Source of the DNA: Cucumis sativus
Lineage: Eukaryota > Streptophyta > Magnoliopsida > Cucurbitales > Cucurbitaceae
Direction of reading: 5' to 3'
Assembly (NCBI RefSeq): GCF_000004075.3
Contig: NC_026658.2
Coordinates: 24,106,075-24,170,074 of the forward strand
DNA length: 64,000 nt
Notes under the pieces: model-generated
Told to the model about the DNA's origin: nothing
The model's input: only the letters and a program-made list of their open reading frames with translations
Database searches by the model: none
Part shown: positions 35,401 through 44,652 of the stretch, in pieces
Layout of the letters: each line of letters starts with the position of its first letter
Numbering within the stretch: position 1 is the first letter of the stretch
Program-made: the position numbers and the translations under genes

Positions 35401-38400
35401 CAAAAAGCCAACATTGTTATTCTCTCTAAAGCTTCCAATTTTTATTCTTTTCATCTTATTCTTGAGAGCTTCTTATTGTATTGTGAGGATTAAATTTGTG
35501 AGCTTCAAATTGTATACTCACTCTTTTAGAGAGTTTTCTTTTGTGTGATTTAAAAAATTTCAACATATTGTAACGGTTGGATCCTAACCCGTGGAAAGGA
35601 TCGGGTTTGCTCTTGAACCCGAAAAAGGAGCAAGAATCGGTTCGGCTCAAATCCGTGGAAAGAGTCCAAAGAAGATTTTCAATCAAAATCCCAAGGGGTG
35701 CTTGGGAAAGTGGATGTAGGTTGAGTTTAACCGAACCACTATAAAATTACGGTGTCTTCTTCTCTAACTCTTTTCTAATTATTTTTTAATTTAATTTTAG
35801 TTACATATTCTTATTGGTTGAGTTTGATTGCATACTTCCATTCATATCTTTTTATCAATCTTGTTATTTAACAAAGTTTACAAAGTTCTTTATTTAAATT
35901 TTAGAAAATATCTAATTAGTTGATTTTACTTTTTATTTGTCAAAAAGTTTATTTAAACCCTATTCACCCCCCTCTAGGGTTGCCATACCGATCCAACAAA
36001 TGCCACAACATACAATCTTGTTCAGAAGTAGTGAAATAGGAAGATAAGAGGCTAGTCCTAGGAATGCTACTAGAAGAGGTATCGTCATCAAGGAGGTAGA
36101 GTCCCCTGCTATGCCGGGCAGTGCCAATCATCCTCCCCGAGCTCAAGTCCTGAAAAGAGACAGAATCTGGTAAGAATATTGCTTTGCAGTTTAACTCATG
36201 AGTGATCTTGCTTATCGAAAGCAAATTATAAGATAGTTTGGGCACATGCAAAACATTATGTAAGGAGAGCCCTGCACAAGGAGAAATCTTCCCCTTTCCA
36301 GCAACGGGGGCCAAGGAGCCATCTGCAATTCTAATTGTCTCGTTCCCAGCACAAGGAATGTAAGATACAAAATGTTCAGATGACCCAGTCAAATGATCTG
36401 TGGCACCAGAGTCCAGAATCCAGGGGTTCTTCCCATCAATACTAACAAGACCGAAGGAATGAGGTATACCTGATTGGACAATGGCACCTAAAGTGGCAAG
36501 ACTGAGATCAGTTTGGTTTTTGTGTGGGTCGGATTGTTGAGGAGGTTCAGCAGACTCACTCACATACGCCCGCCCTGTGTTCTGTTTGTCATTGGAAGGG
36601 CGTTTCTTACTTCCTGGGGGACGACCATGTAACTTCCAAACATTGTTCTTTGGTATGCCATTGTTTTTTGCAATGCTCACAGACAGGAATTGGTTTTCCC
36701 ATTATGCTTGTCACTGCTACTGTTAGAAGATCTTGCACTAAAAGCAGCAGAGTCAATAGTAGGGGTTGCGGAAATATTCATAGCACTTGTGCGATCTTCC
36801 TCGAGGCGGATTTTCAGAGCAAACTTCCATCAGGGAGGGAATCGGTCTTTGACCTAGTATACGCCCTCGAACTACATCAAACTTAGGATTAAGACCAGCA
36901 AGAAAGTCATAAATCCTGTCATTCTCTTCAATTCTCGAGTACTGTACACCATCAGTGGGATCACGCCAGACTAGTTCTCTGCATAGGTCCATTTCTTGCC
37001 ATATAAGAGAAAGCTTATTGAAAAAGGATGTGACATCCATGGTTCCTTGCTTGCATTCATGAACTTGCTTTCTCAGCGTGTATAGACGAGAGGCATTCTG
37101 ACGTTTTGAGTAAAGTGTCTGGGCTGTGTCCCAAATATCCTTGGCTGTTGCAGCAAACAATAACGGCTTGCCAATTTGAGGTTCCATACTATTGATCAAT
37201 ATGGATCGAAGAATAGAGTCTTCTGCCTTCCAATATCGTTCATGTGGGTCGCCCGGTTGGGGGCGAGGTATTTCCCCTGTCAGAAAGCTAAATTTTTGTC
37301 GTCCTTCGAGGACCATCTTTACTGACTGAGACCATGAGAAATAGTTGTTGCCATTCAACTTTTCTCCTGAAAGATGATACATGGAAGACTGAGCCACCGT
37401 ATTAGTCAAATAAGGAGAGGATACATTAGAGAACGAGTTTACCGGATTCTCAGAATACATCGGTAGAGTGGATGTCGTCCCTAAGGTAGCCTCAAGTGCT
37501 GCTATCTGTTGTCGAAGCCCTTCCAATTGTTGATGAACTATTCCCGAGGAAGCTTGCACGTTACGGTTAGAATATGCCGAAGATTCACCAACCTCAAATG
37601 TTGAGTGAATTTGAGAGTTTTTAACATCGGGATGGTAGCTAGGATCATTGGGTGGCTGGCCATACAGATTTGACGGCAGAAGCGGTGGTAGCCGATTGGA
37701 ATTAGATGGCAGAACATAAATCGGGGCGTGGGGAGCAATATAGGCCGCGGACGAAGGAAAGGGTTGGACAGATGGGATGGTCGGCGCCGTCTGAGGAAGA
37801 AAACCAGGCGCGTGGTGGTCCGGCGACGGCGCGTGGTGGTCCGCGCGACGGCGCGTGGTGGTACGGCGACGGCGCGTGGTGGTCCAGTGGCGGCGCGGAC
37901 CGCTGCGGTAATGACGAAAAAATTATTTTCGGACGTTTTCTGTAGCCGGCTTAATAATTCGTCCATGGCAGCACTCATCCGAGCATCGATGGCAGCAGCT
38001 ACGGCAGCACTAAAATTGATGGCTGTCCCTTCTGTTTGATTTTCATAAGTGGTTTTGGTTTTTTTTGGGTTTCTAGGGTGTTTTCATTGTCCCGCTCTGA
38101 TACCATATTGAAAAGAGAGACAACGAGTTCACACCAATTTACGTGGAAACCCGAGTACCGGGAGAAAAACCACGATTGTTTGTGTTGTTATTATTTTCTA
38201 ATGAATAAAGCAATAGGTACAAGGGAGAATAAATAGAGTACACAATGGAATAAAAAAGGAAAAGATTTAGGAAAATAAGGAATACATTCCCATAATCTTT
38301 CCATAATTATTCTAGGATTCTAACAAGGAAAAAGCCTAGAAAAAAGGAAAGAATTCCAACACATTAGTATTTTCTTTATACCAATGTCATGAGATAGCTT

Positions 38401-41400
38401 CTACTCTGCAGCGAAATCAACAAGCATGTCTGTGTTGCTGGTCGTGAACCAGAGCTAGTGGAATCACCAACTGAGCCTAAGTGGTCCTCTGAGGGTACTT
38501 GCTTATGCCATTCGATTAATGAACTGTTTCATGTCCCAATTTCTTACAACTATTAGTTCATCTGATGGGAATGTGCAGGAGAACTTTTTTTTGTTACTGA
38601 TAGGAAAAATGGGTTCTGGAATCTATACAAATGGGTACGTTTTCTTGTTCAGTTTTTGCTTCAATGATATGCTGTCTTAACCACCAATCTTATCAAGAGG
38701 TCCCAAAAGAAATAGTGTATGTAATCATACGCAACAAAATTGGGACAATGTGGAACAACTGCTCATATTTCAGTTGGTTATATTGAGCTAAATGAGTGCA
38801 TTAATTATATCGAGTCATGACTATAGTGGTAACTCAGCCTTTATTTTCCTTGTGTTGTTATGGGTCTAGCTTGAGGCAGATAATGAGGTGTCTCCAATTT
38901 ACTCTTTGAATGCGGAGTTTTCGCGACCAGTTTGGGTTTTTGGAATAAACTCTTATGGTTTCTTACCTGGCAATGAAGGAGAAAACTATATACTATGCAG
39001 TTATAGGTAACCAAAACTTTGGTTTGTTGCACATGTGTTATCTTGTATTTTTCTTGACTTTTTATGTTTCAATATGCACATACCAAATAATAAAAATTTT
39101 CACCAACATCATGGTTTTTCCATTTCATTCAGGCAGCATGGCAGGTCATATCTTGGAGTTCTGGGTGATGGACAAAGCTCTCCATCTCTGCTTGATATTC
39201 CCTTTTCAGATATTGATAACATTGTACTATCACAATCATCTCTTCCTCCATTCTCATAAAAGTCTATTTTGCATGTGAGTGGTATGTAAGAGGAGTATCT
39301 TTTACCTTTGCAGACTATTGGCAACCATTGTTTTTATGTGGAGGGAGCGTCGGCCTTTCATCCACCATCAATTGCTAAGGTAATGCTGTTGCTCTTTCAT
39401 TTTCCTTTTTTAACCTATGATTTTGTATATCGCGTCAATGGTTCTTTCTGTGTGTAGGTTACTCTAAAAGATAAAAGCTTGAAAGTAGATGAGTTCGCTA
39501 TTATCTGGTCGTCATCGCCTGATATTTTGACATATAAGTCGTACTTCAGTACTCCAAAGTTAATAGAATTTGCAACAGAAGTGCCTGGTGAGAAGGCTTA
39601 TGCCTTCTTTTATCCACCATTCAGTCCCATTTACCATTCTAGTGGGGATGAAAAGCCTCCATTGTTGCTGGAAAGCCATGGTATGTACAAGGCAGCTTAA
39701 ATTTGACAATGGTGGCTAAATAGCGATGTGACTTAGTTCCTGTTCTTTTAATAAAAAAAAAAACAGAATTTTTAGCAATAGTTACATTTCACACGGTAGG
39801 AACTATCATTTAAGATGATCAACTAATGATCAAAAGACTTTTGACGAGAATTATTCCTACAATTCAAACACACTGGTCATTGATACTCATGAACATCTGT
39901 ATTTATATATGATTTTCTAGTATTTTTCGAAAATGTTAGTCATTGATTTCTTGGACAAAGACGGTCCATGACGCTAAAATCTCAAGGTGCTCACATTTTA
40001 TTTAAAATGGGTTTCATCTTTGTTAAATAAATATTTAGATTCCTAACTAAATTTAAAAAACTAAAACAAGTTTAGAAACTACATTTTACAAAAATATATT
40101 TCAAAAGTGTGCCTTATTTTTTAAAATTTGGCTAAATTCAAACTTATCTTTAGGAAATGTGAAAACAATACTAAAGAATCAGTTAGGAAAAGTTTAAATT
40201 TTGAAATAGAACTCTAAAAATGAACTTGTCATTAAACAAAGGCATAAGTAGCTTCCCTATACTTTGGTTGCCAGCACCGTTAAATTCTCATATTTATTGC
40301 TTTCTCCTTGTTTATATAGTTTATGTTTGAGTTATGACAGGAGGCCCAACGGATGAAGCGCGTGGAATATTAAATCTAAGAATTCAGTATTGGACTAGTC
40401 GAGGATGGGCTTTTGTCAATGTTAACTATGGAGGAAGCTCTGGTATGTATACTTGTGCATTATTATTTTGCAGAAGTTTTCGGAGTTTTAATATAATAGT
40501 ACAATTTTCCCATTGGAATGTCTTAATTATGGTTCTCTAATGTCAAATTTCAGCTTTTGACATACTAACAATATATGCATGATATGAATAGATTTTGGAT
40601 TTTTAGCCTAGTTAAAGTTTTCATTTAGATATTCTTGAAGCGATTGTGCATTGGTTCACTCTAAATTATATTGGTGTAAGTGGTGGATGATACTTATGCA
40701 AATTCTTCTTATTTTCATTTCCTCTGCATGAACCGCCAATTGTGGTGCTATTTAACTAATGTGCCTATCCTAATAACTATTGTGGTTTGTTTTGTTTATT
40801 GAAGAAAAAAGGTGCATTTTTGTGTTAGTATATTGTATCAAGAAGTTTTTCTTTTCTGAAGGTTACGGGAGGGCCTATCGAGAAAGGCTTTTGAGGAAGT
40901 GGGGAATTGTTGATATCAATGACTGTTGCAGCTGTGCAAGATATTTGGTGGATCTCTTTTGACATCTATTTTCCTTCAAAACTTGAAAGTTGTGCTCAAT
41001 TCTTAATAACATGTTTGAAACATTATACTTAATACTTATTTGTGTAGGTCGATTCAGGATTAGTTGATGCAGAACGATTATGCATCGATGGGGAATCTGC
41101 TGGGGGATACACTACACTAGCTGCTCTTGCTTTCAGAGATACATTTAAGGCAGGAGCTTCCTTGTATGGTGTAAGTGACCAATCATATAGTTGATTCTAA
41201 AGTATAATTATAATAATTTGTATCAAAGCATGGTTCTTAAATGATGTCTTGATTGTGTCACTGATGGTGTATCTCTTTGCAAAGGGACTTTATTCTTTTT
41301 TTATTGTGTAATACCTTTTGTTTTAAAGTGCTGTGTTTTAAGAATTGCACATTTCGTCAGCTACCGATACGTTAGGGAAGAGATGGAATCCATATCAGAT

Positions 41401-43539
41401 ATGTATCTGATACGGATTCATCTAGATACACCTTGGATTTGTGTCTGATATGTGATTCTGAGCAACACTTTTATTTAATTTAATCTTGTGAAAAGATATG
41501 TTGAGAGATATAGTTTTATATTTTAAAAGTTTAAATAAAAGAAAAAAAAAACTATAAGTAAATCAAAAGCTTAATAAAGAAAAAAGAAACAAAACAAAAA
41601 TTAAGTACCATGTCTATCGTTGCCGACGTGTTAGTTGGAGACGAAGATGATGCTTGCGATTAGAGGACCTTGAAAAAAAAGGGAAATTGGGAAGACGAAG
41701 GGTTCAATAAGAGAATACAAAAACAAAGAAGATTAAATGAAAAGTGAAAAGACTATTATTAATGGGATTGAAGAGTCATTTAATATTATTAAATATCATT
41801 TAAGAAGGGCTATTTTTTCTTTGTACGTGTCCCATACTATGACAAGGTTTCTCTTTCACTTTTTTTAACCTTGTTTACTATTTGTTTGTTTTGTTTATAT
41901 CTTAAATTAGCTAATTTCTACTTTTCAACCTTTTATTTTCAGGTTAGAGTTGTATTTAATTTAGATTTAAAGTATGTCAAACTAAATTAACTATGAGAAT
42001 AAAATCTATTAGGTTTGGATTAGACTGAGTTCAAATGGAAGATGGAAGATGGAATTTGAAATTTTAATTTCGATGTGTACACCACGTCCATGTTTAGATT
42101 AGTTTTATAAGTGTAAAAAGAATGTTTATAAACGTTAGAAGGTCAATCGAAATGTACTCTAATTTTCGTTGATGTTGAAGGTTTTATTTATTTATTTGGT
42201 TTGTTTGGAACAGATATCTGACTTGAGCATGTTGAAGGCTGAAACACACAAATTTGAATCTCATTATCTTGATAATCTTGTTGGTGAGTTTGGAAAAATA
42301 TAATGGGATCTCAATTTGAGTTTCTTTAGAAATCCCATTACTACTTCTTAGTCCCATTACTACTTCTTAGTCCTGATTCAACTTTGTGGATTGCAGGAGA
42401 TGAAATAGACTTTTATGAAAGGTCGCCGATTAATTTTGTTGAGAAATTTTCATGTCCATTAATCTTGTTCCAGGGATTGGATGACAAAGTAAGCAGTTTA
42501 AGTTTTTTTTTCTTTTTTTTTTTGAGTTAAATTACAGATTTGGTCCAGAAAGTTAGAATTTAGCATGGAAGAGCATGATAGACCAAAAAACTGAGTCGAT
42601 CAAACAAAACCAACAAAATTGAAGGTGGTTGGTCGGAGATGAGGGATTTGGTTGATGTCGGTTTGGGAAAAATCGAAATCAACAATGCAAAAGAATTGCA
42701 AAAGACTATTTAGGGTCGGTTTACACTTCTTCACGATCAAGGTCGGTTTGCACTTCTTCACGGTCAAAGTCAGTTTGATCATTCACTAAACCGACCATAG
42801 TGAGTTTGGTGACAATTTGATAGGAAAACTGACTCCAATCGACTGATACACATCCATAGAATTTAGTTCTTATAGTTTGACAAAAACCTCCTAAACAAAC
42901 TCTATGATTTTTGATCAATTTCTAGTGAATGCTTCCTACCATATGAACTATTTTGGAAGATTTTTCGAGCCATTAAGGATTAAATTCTAACTTTCTCCAA
43001 ACATGAAAGGCCAAAGGTGTAATATATAATTAATTTTTCTTTGTTTTCCCTTCTCTAATTCAACTTTGTTCAGGTTGTGCCTCCTATTCAAGCACGTAAG
43101 ATCTACCAAGCATTGAAAGAGAAGGGCCTCCATGTGGCTTTAATTGAATACGAAGGAGAACAACACGGCTTTCGCAAGGTATACACTTTGAGTTTGTTTG
43201 AAACATATTTTCAAAGTGTTTACTAATTAATAAATCATATTTTTTATTGTTTGACGACCACCAAAAACAACTTTTGATGTGTAGTTTAAACCGTTTTTTT
43301 AATCAAAAGTTTAAAATGAAAATGAGTTTTTTTTTTTTTTGTAAGAAACACATTTTCTTCTCAAGTTAAACTGTACTCTTTAATCTATATTGTAAGTTGA
43401 GTTTGGAATATCAGTTTATCAAAGGAAATTACAAGCTAAAGCTGGAGTGTTTGCACAGGCGGAGAATATAAAATTTACGTTGGAACAACAAATGCTGTTC
43501 TTTGCAAGAATGGTGGGACACTTTGAAGTTGCTGATTAG
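23462..43539 (+). CDS. Family S9 serine peptidase (prolyl oligopeptidase type), copy 1, with nested retrotransposons in intron 5
   Basis: Exons: 23462-23643, 23770-23957, 24059-24163, 24321-24392, 24538-24685, 38412-38494, 38579-38634, 38870-39006, 39133-39223, 39314-39379, 39458-39680, 40341-40442, 40862-40947, 41048-41170, 42214-42283, 42397-42488, 43074-43178, 43459-43539. They join in frame to 669 residues with no stop or frameshift. The N-terminal part should form the beta-propeller that gates substrates. The C-terminal alpha/beta-hydrolase has Ser530 ([10 protein letters not shown]), Asp607 (GLDDKVVPP) and His639 (GEQHGF). The closest relatives known to me are plant proteins annotated as acylamino-acid-releasing enzyme-like or dipeptidyl-peptidase-like; the natural substrate is unknown. 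Unlike copy 3 it has no transit peptide, so it is probably cytosolic. Intron 5 is 13.7 kb because of the insertion; all splice sites stay GT-AG. It is almost identical to copy 2. Confidence 0.85.
24758..24762. repeat. Target site duplication (CATTA), left
   Basis: CATTA directly before the left LTR of the outer copia element. The same five bases follow the right LTR at 38362-38366. The uninterrupted site in copy 2 intron 5 reads AACATTAATATT. Confidence 0.9.
24763..25019 (-). repeat. 3' LTR of outer copia element
   Basis: 257 bp; matches 38106-38361 except for one extra A in a homopolymer near 24997. Terminal TGTTG...CAATA in element orientation. Confidence 0.93.
25020..25031 (-). promoter_or_regulatory. 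Polypurine tract of outer copia element
   Basis: On the minus strand CTTGAGGGGGAG directly abuts the 3' LTR. This is the expected plus-strand priming site for reverse transcription. Confidence 0.8.
25027..27999 (-). pseudogene. Outer copia pol: integrase, reverse transcriptase and RNase H, frameshifted
   Basis: Read right to left on the minus strand. The zinc-binding end of the GAG-pre-integrase segment ([11 protein letters not shown], about 27910) is followed by integrase pieces [27 protein letters not shown] and [14 protein letters not shown] (about 27850-27500). Next come reverse transcriptase motifs [44 protein letters not shown] and [11 protein letters not shown] (about 26470-25970). 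RNase H follows with [30 protein letters not shown] and HVEIDRHFI (about 25490-25120). Frameshifts near 27855, 27740, 26840, 26260, 25855, 25440 and 25400 break it into separate open frames. The order and motifs are canonical copia. Confidence 0.88.
28000..28004. repeat. Target site duplication (AATGC), left, of nested element
   Basis: AATGC before the nested 5' LTR is repeated exactly at 35999-36003 after its 3' LTR. Confidence 0.92.
28005..29236 (+). repeat. 5' LTR of nested copia element
   Basis: 1232 bp, TGTTAG...CCAACA. The start carries an A where the 3' LTR has G (TGTTGG). A TTTTTAAATACTT element near 28588 may serve as a promoter TATA region. The open frame read antisense at 28695-28907 is repeated in the other LTR and is not a gene. 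Confidence 0.93.
29239..29250 (+). promoter_or_regulatory. Primer binding site of nested element
   Basis: TGGTATCAGAGC, two bases after the 5' LTR, is complementary to the 3' end of initiator-Met tRNA. This is the usual primer of plant copia elements. Confidence 0.9.
29306..31279 (+). CDS. Nested copia gag polyprotein (nucleocapsid with three CCHC knuckles)
   Basis: 657 residues, uninterrupted. The N-terminal half is the copia gag fold (DUF4219/UBN2 type): [20 protein letters not shown] (about 18-37) through the [12 protein letters not shown] region (about 186-197). An acidic and Lys-rich linker follows. CCHC knuckles are at about 292-305 ([14 protein letters not shown]), 543-556 ([14 protein letters not shown]) and 606-619 ([14 protein letters not shown]), with a coiled-coil-like Lys/Glu/Leu-rich stretch at about 370-490 between the first two. 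It forms the particle and packages the RNA. The frame ends in WVPKDQT followed by TGA, 16 bases before the pol frame opens. Confidence 0.9.
   Translation: MANLLANGIVEGQSTSRPPYFDGSNYAYWKARMKIYLQSIDYNLWLIVAKGPYVPMKNVDNVDTPKLEEEYDENEMKKCSFNAKAINCLYCALSKDEFNRISMCSSAQEIWNTLEITHEGTNQVKESKISMFVHNYELFKMDANETITDMFTRFTNIINALKGLGKVYTTSENVRKILRSLPKTWEAKVTAIQEAKDLTKLPLEELIGSLMTHEIIMKEHLEDESKKKKSIALKTISLEVDPEDEDGLDEDDIAYFSRKYKNFIKRKKYFKKHLSTQKESKGEKSKKDEVICYECKRSGHIRTDCPLLKSSKKSKKKAMKATWDDSSESESEVEEMANLGLMAHSDKDDEHDDKVTLEPLSIDELFENFESMQNDLEKLSSKYVVLKKKYNVLISENKSLLDTIACFKENENFEQIEELNVSSDKHVCIEKDALLDKVRFLEHDSCEKDNLIKVLKENELSVLQELDKAKETIKKLTIGAQRLDKIIEVGKSYGDKRGLGYIDESSTPSSSKTTFVKASPIVPKFNMSNHVSNHVKSSFVPICHNCGVEGHIRPKCFKLKYAQNTYSRRNFSQRAKFYIAPRKNFSNKSRVHKFVMKNKSLHNVVCFSCGKYGHKAYSCYLSRSSACNVYEKMKWIPKYVNANILGPKQVWVPKDQT
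31296..34382 (+). CDS. Nested copia pol polyprotein: protease, integrase, reverse transcriptase, RNase H
   Basis: Open from 31296, after a TAG at 31293, with no ATG at its start. The first recognisable residues are [19 protein letters not shown], with the aspartic protease DSG motif. Then, in order: GAG-pre-integrase ([20 protein letters not shown]), integrase with its D,D,E residues ([41 protein letters not shown]), reverse transcriptase ([32 protein letters not shown]) and RNase H ([35 protein letters not shown]). About 1028 codons, no internal stop, all catalytic motifs present. It lies in a different frame from gag; how it is translated is open. The initiation site is unknown. Confidence 0.9.
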   Translation, partial: VCLKASKKNKWYLDSGCSRHMTGDRSKLISFSKKNGGMVTFGDNKKGKIIGKGNIGNDSSTLIENVHLVDGLKHDLLSISQLCDKGFRVIFDKRNCIIENVSDRKVLFVGNRDENVYTLDLNDYPIIDKCLSVLHNDSWLWHRRLGHASMHLISNISKNCLVRGLPSFKFEKDKVCDACQMGKQTKSSFKSKNVISTTRPLQLLHMDLFGPSRIASYGGNYYAFVIVDDFSRFTWVLMIKHKDDALKSFISFAKRVQNEKGFFISKIRSDHGGEFDNDAFKAFCEENGFSHNFSSPRTPQQNGVVERKNRTLQEFARSMLNEYGLPKYFWAEAVNTACYVSNRVLVRPSLDKTPYELWHGKIPNIGYFKVFGCKCFILNNKEKLGKFDSKTDVGIFLGYSSTSKAYRVFNKKTLVIEESIHVVFDESWNNVSNESICSDDLEKDFGDLLVNDKGKEIVPSMQDVNIIEKKEEGSSSLPKEWRYALSHPKDLILGNPEQGVKTRSSLNLFSNLAFVSQIEPRSFKDAECDEFWILAMQEELNQFERNKVWKLVPRPSNASIIGTKWVFRNKMDENGNIIRNKARLVAQGYCQEEGIDYEETFAPVARLEAIRMLLAFASYKNFILYQMDVKSAFLNGYIVEEVYVEQPPGFESFDLPNHVYKLKKALYGLKQAPRAWYDRLSKFLLENDFKMGKIDNTLFIKVKNNDMLIVQIYVDDIIFGSTNSSLCEEFSKCMHNEFEMSMMGELSFFLGLQIKQLKDGIFISQEKYTRDLLKKFKLNEGKVAKTPMSTTTKLDKDEKGKCVDIKTYRGMIGSLLYLTASRPDIMFSVCLCARFQSCPKESHFHAVKRILKYLLGTIDVGLWYPRNVEFNLVGYSDADFAGSLLDRKSTSGTCQFLGSSLVSWFSKKQNSVALSTTEAEYIAVASCCAQILWMKQTLCDFGLKFDNVPIFCDNTSAINLTKNPIHHSRTKHIDIRHHFIREHVQNGHITLEFVSSNNQLADIFTKPLSEESFCKNRLELGIIRCDAS
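34425..34765 (+). promoter_or_regulatory. Multiple polypurine tracts of nested element
   Basis: GGGGGAGA occurs three times in the 384 bp between pol and the 3' LTR: 34426-34433, 34508-34515 and 34758-34765. The last, AAAAAGGGGGAGA, ends one base before the 3' LTR and is the functional site. Serial polypurine tracts are a known Sirevirus trait. No env-like frame lies here. Confidence 0.75.
34767..35998 (+). repeat. 3' LTR of nested copia element
   Basis: 1232 bp, TGTTGG...CCAACA. Compared with the 5' LTR I count four transitions and two compensating single-base homopolymer indels. Confidence 0.93.
35999..36680 (-). pseudogene. Outer copia protease and start of GAG-pre-integrase, cut by the nested insertion
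   Basis: Minus-strand frame holding a fragment of the gag zinc-knuckle tail ([13 protein letters not shown]), the aspartic protease motif [16 protein letters not shown] and the [19 protein letters not shown] strand, then QDCMLWH at the edge of the nested element. The matching continuation of the domain lies on the far side at about 28000. Removing the insert and one AATGC copy would restore the domain's frame across the junction. A one-base slip near 36640 separates this frame from gag. Confidence 0.85.
36753..37978 (-). pseudogene. Outer copia gag, frameshifted
   Basis: Minus strand. The gag core is readable from about 37560 to 36820: [60 protein letters not shown] and the CRELVW and [16 protein letters not shown] segments of the UBN2-type domain. 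Upstream, a Pro-rich leader contains GC-rich 21-bp tandem repeats whose unit slips change the frame. A frameshift near 36815 closes the core frame before the zinc knuckle. It cannot make a normal Gag. Confidence 0.82.
37805..37895. repeat. GC-rich tandem repeat (about 21 bp, 4 units) in outer gag leader
   Basis: GGCGCGTGGTGGTCCG-type units, alternating with CGACG or CGCGACG, recur about four times. They encode His-His-Ala-Pro or Pro-Pro-Arg-Ala runs depending on frame. It is the most GC-rich spot in the region. Confidence 0.7.
38094..38105 (-). promoter_or_regulatory. Primer binding site of outer copia element
   Basis: On the minus strand TGGTATCAGAGC, complementary to initiator-Met tRNA, directly abuts the 5' LTR. 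Confidence 0.9.
38106..38361 (-). repeat. 5' LTR of outer copia element
   Basis: 256 bp; identical to 24763-25019 apart from one A missing in a homopolymer. Followed by the CATTA duplication at 38362-38366. Confidence 0.93.
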
Positions 43540-44652
43540 ATCAGTTCAATCACACTGTTTCCTTCAAAGTTTCGATGTTGGTTGGTTTGAAGTTTTTAAG
43601 TACAACATTATGGGACTCATAATACAAATATGAAATATATAGTGCCTGCCACTGCCTTTTTACCCTCAGGAGTATAAATTCAGAAATTATATGGTATACA
43701 TCCATTAATTCCAAGAATGGTTGAATATGTGAAAATTTATAATGTTAAAAAGTTCAAGATCTTGTATGGCTACCAAAATTTATGAACCAAAACTGTTAGT
43801 TTCAGTTTCAGTTTTGTTAGATAATCAAACAACAAAACTGATGAACAGTTCATGTTTCAACGATTAAAAACTGAATTTTTATCATTTTTTTTCTTTTAAT
43901 ATAGTTAAAGTGTAGAATTATTATTATTTTTTTAATCAAAGTTTCCATTTGGTTAATGTTGAAAGGATTTGGAAGAATGAAGATTGAAAATTGAGTTGAG
44001 AATGAAGGCAATTTGTCGTCTAATTAGTTTAAAAAGGGTGATTATAACTAATGACAATTTTAGGAATAATTATATACTTTTTTAAAAATATCAAAATAAA
44101 TTAAAATATTTATCAATCATAACAAACTTTTTTTATTGTATCAATAATAGCTAGTGATATTCTTTTATCATTGGTTATCAATATGATAGATTTATCATTG
44201 GCTATCGATATCATAGAGAGTCAATGGCTATCAAATGTTTGTTACAGTTTCAAATTTTATTATAACTTGTAAATATTTTGTCAAATTTGTTATTTTTGAC
44301 AATCCTACTAATAATTAAGTATATAACCATATTTTTAAAAAATTGCAAATATAACAAAATTTATCGATTAAAAATCAATATTTACAACATGTTCTATCAT
44401 TAATAGATTATAACCTATCTTTATGATTTTTTAAAAATATTATTATATACTTAATTATCTTGATTTTAATTATTATATTTACAACAGGTCAAACTCAAAC
44501 TTATTCATTACAGCCCACAACAGTTGATGCACCAAGAGTCCGCTAAGTTAGATGACTTATAAATGAGAATTTAATAGGATCACCCAAAATTGGAATCATA
44601 GGTAAAAAAAAGATATTTGTAAATATAATAATTAAGTTAGAAATATTAATAT

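Larger units (their letters stand above)
28005..35998 (+). mobile_element. Nested Sirevirus-like Ty1/copia LTR retrotransposon, full length
   Basis: 7994 bp, inserted in the GAG-pre-integrase region of the outer element and in the same sense as the host gene. Two 1232-bp LTRs differ by four transitions and two single-base indels. Behind the 5' LTR are a primer binding site, full-length gag and pol frames, then three polypurine tracts. Long LTRs, a large gag with three zinc knuckles, gag and pol in separate frames and multiple polypurine tracts point to the Sirevirus (SIRE/Maximus) lineage; that lineage call is inference. Near-identical LTRs and intact frames indicate a recent, possibly still competent copy. 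Confidence 0.93.
24763..38361 (-). mobile_element. Outer Ty1/copia LTR retrotransposon (antisense to host gene), split by a nested element
   Basis: In element orientation it runs right to left: 5' LTR (38106-38361), primer binding site, gag, protease, integrase, reverse transcriptase, RNase H, polypurine tract, 3' LTR (24763-25019). The LTRs begin TGTTGGAATT and end TTTTCAATA, about 257 bp, and differ only by one A in a homopolymer. Without the nested element and one copy of its TSD the length is 5600 bp. The coding region has about nine frameshifts, so the element cannot encode its own machinery. The order integrase before reverse transcriptase is that of copia. Confidence 0.93.
22392..44600 (+). 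repeat. Tandem duplication unit 1 (contains peptidase copy 1)
   Basis: Sequence matching unit 2 (about 45933-55170) starts near TGCATGTCACTAATAGATACCC (22401) and continues through the upstream region, every exon and nearly every intron. It ends near 44600, after a stretch that resembles the promoter start of copy 3 (TTATAAATGAGAA, then CCAAAATTGG). The match is interrupted by the 13.6-kb retrotransposon nest. Boundaries are estimated by eye. Confidence 0.7.

Noticed and set aside
23462..43539. Copy 1 as a transposon-killed pseudogene
   Set aside because: Every exon is intact, in frame and bordered by GT-AG. The insertion is wholly intronic, so the sequence alone does not justify a pseudogene call.
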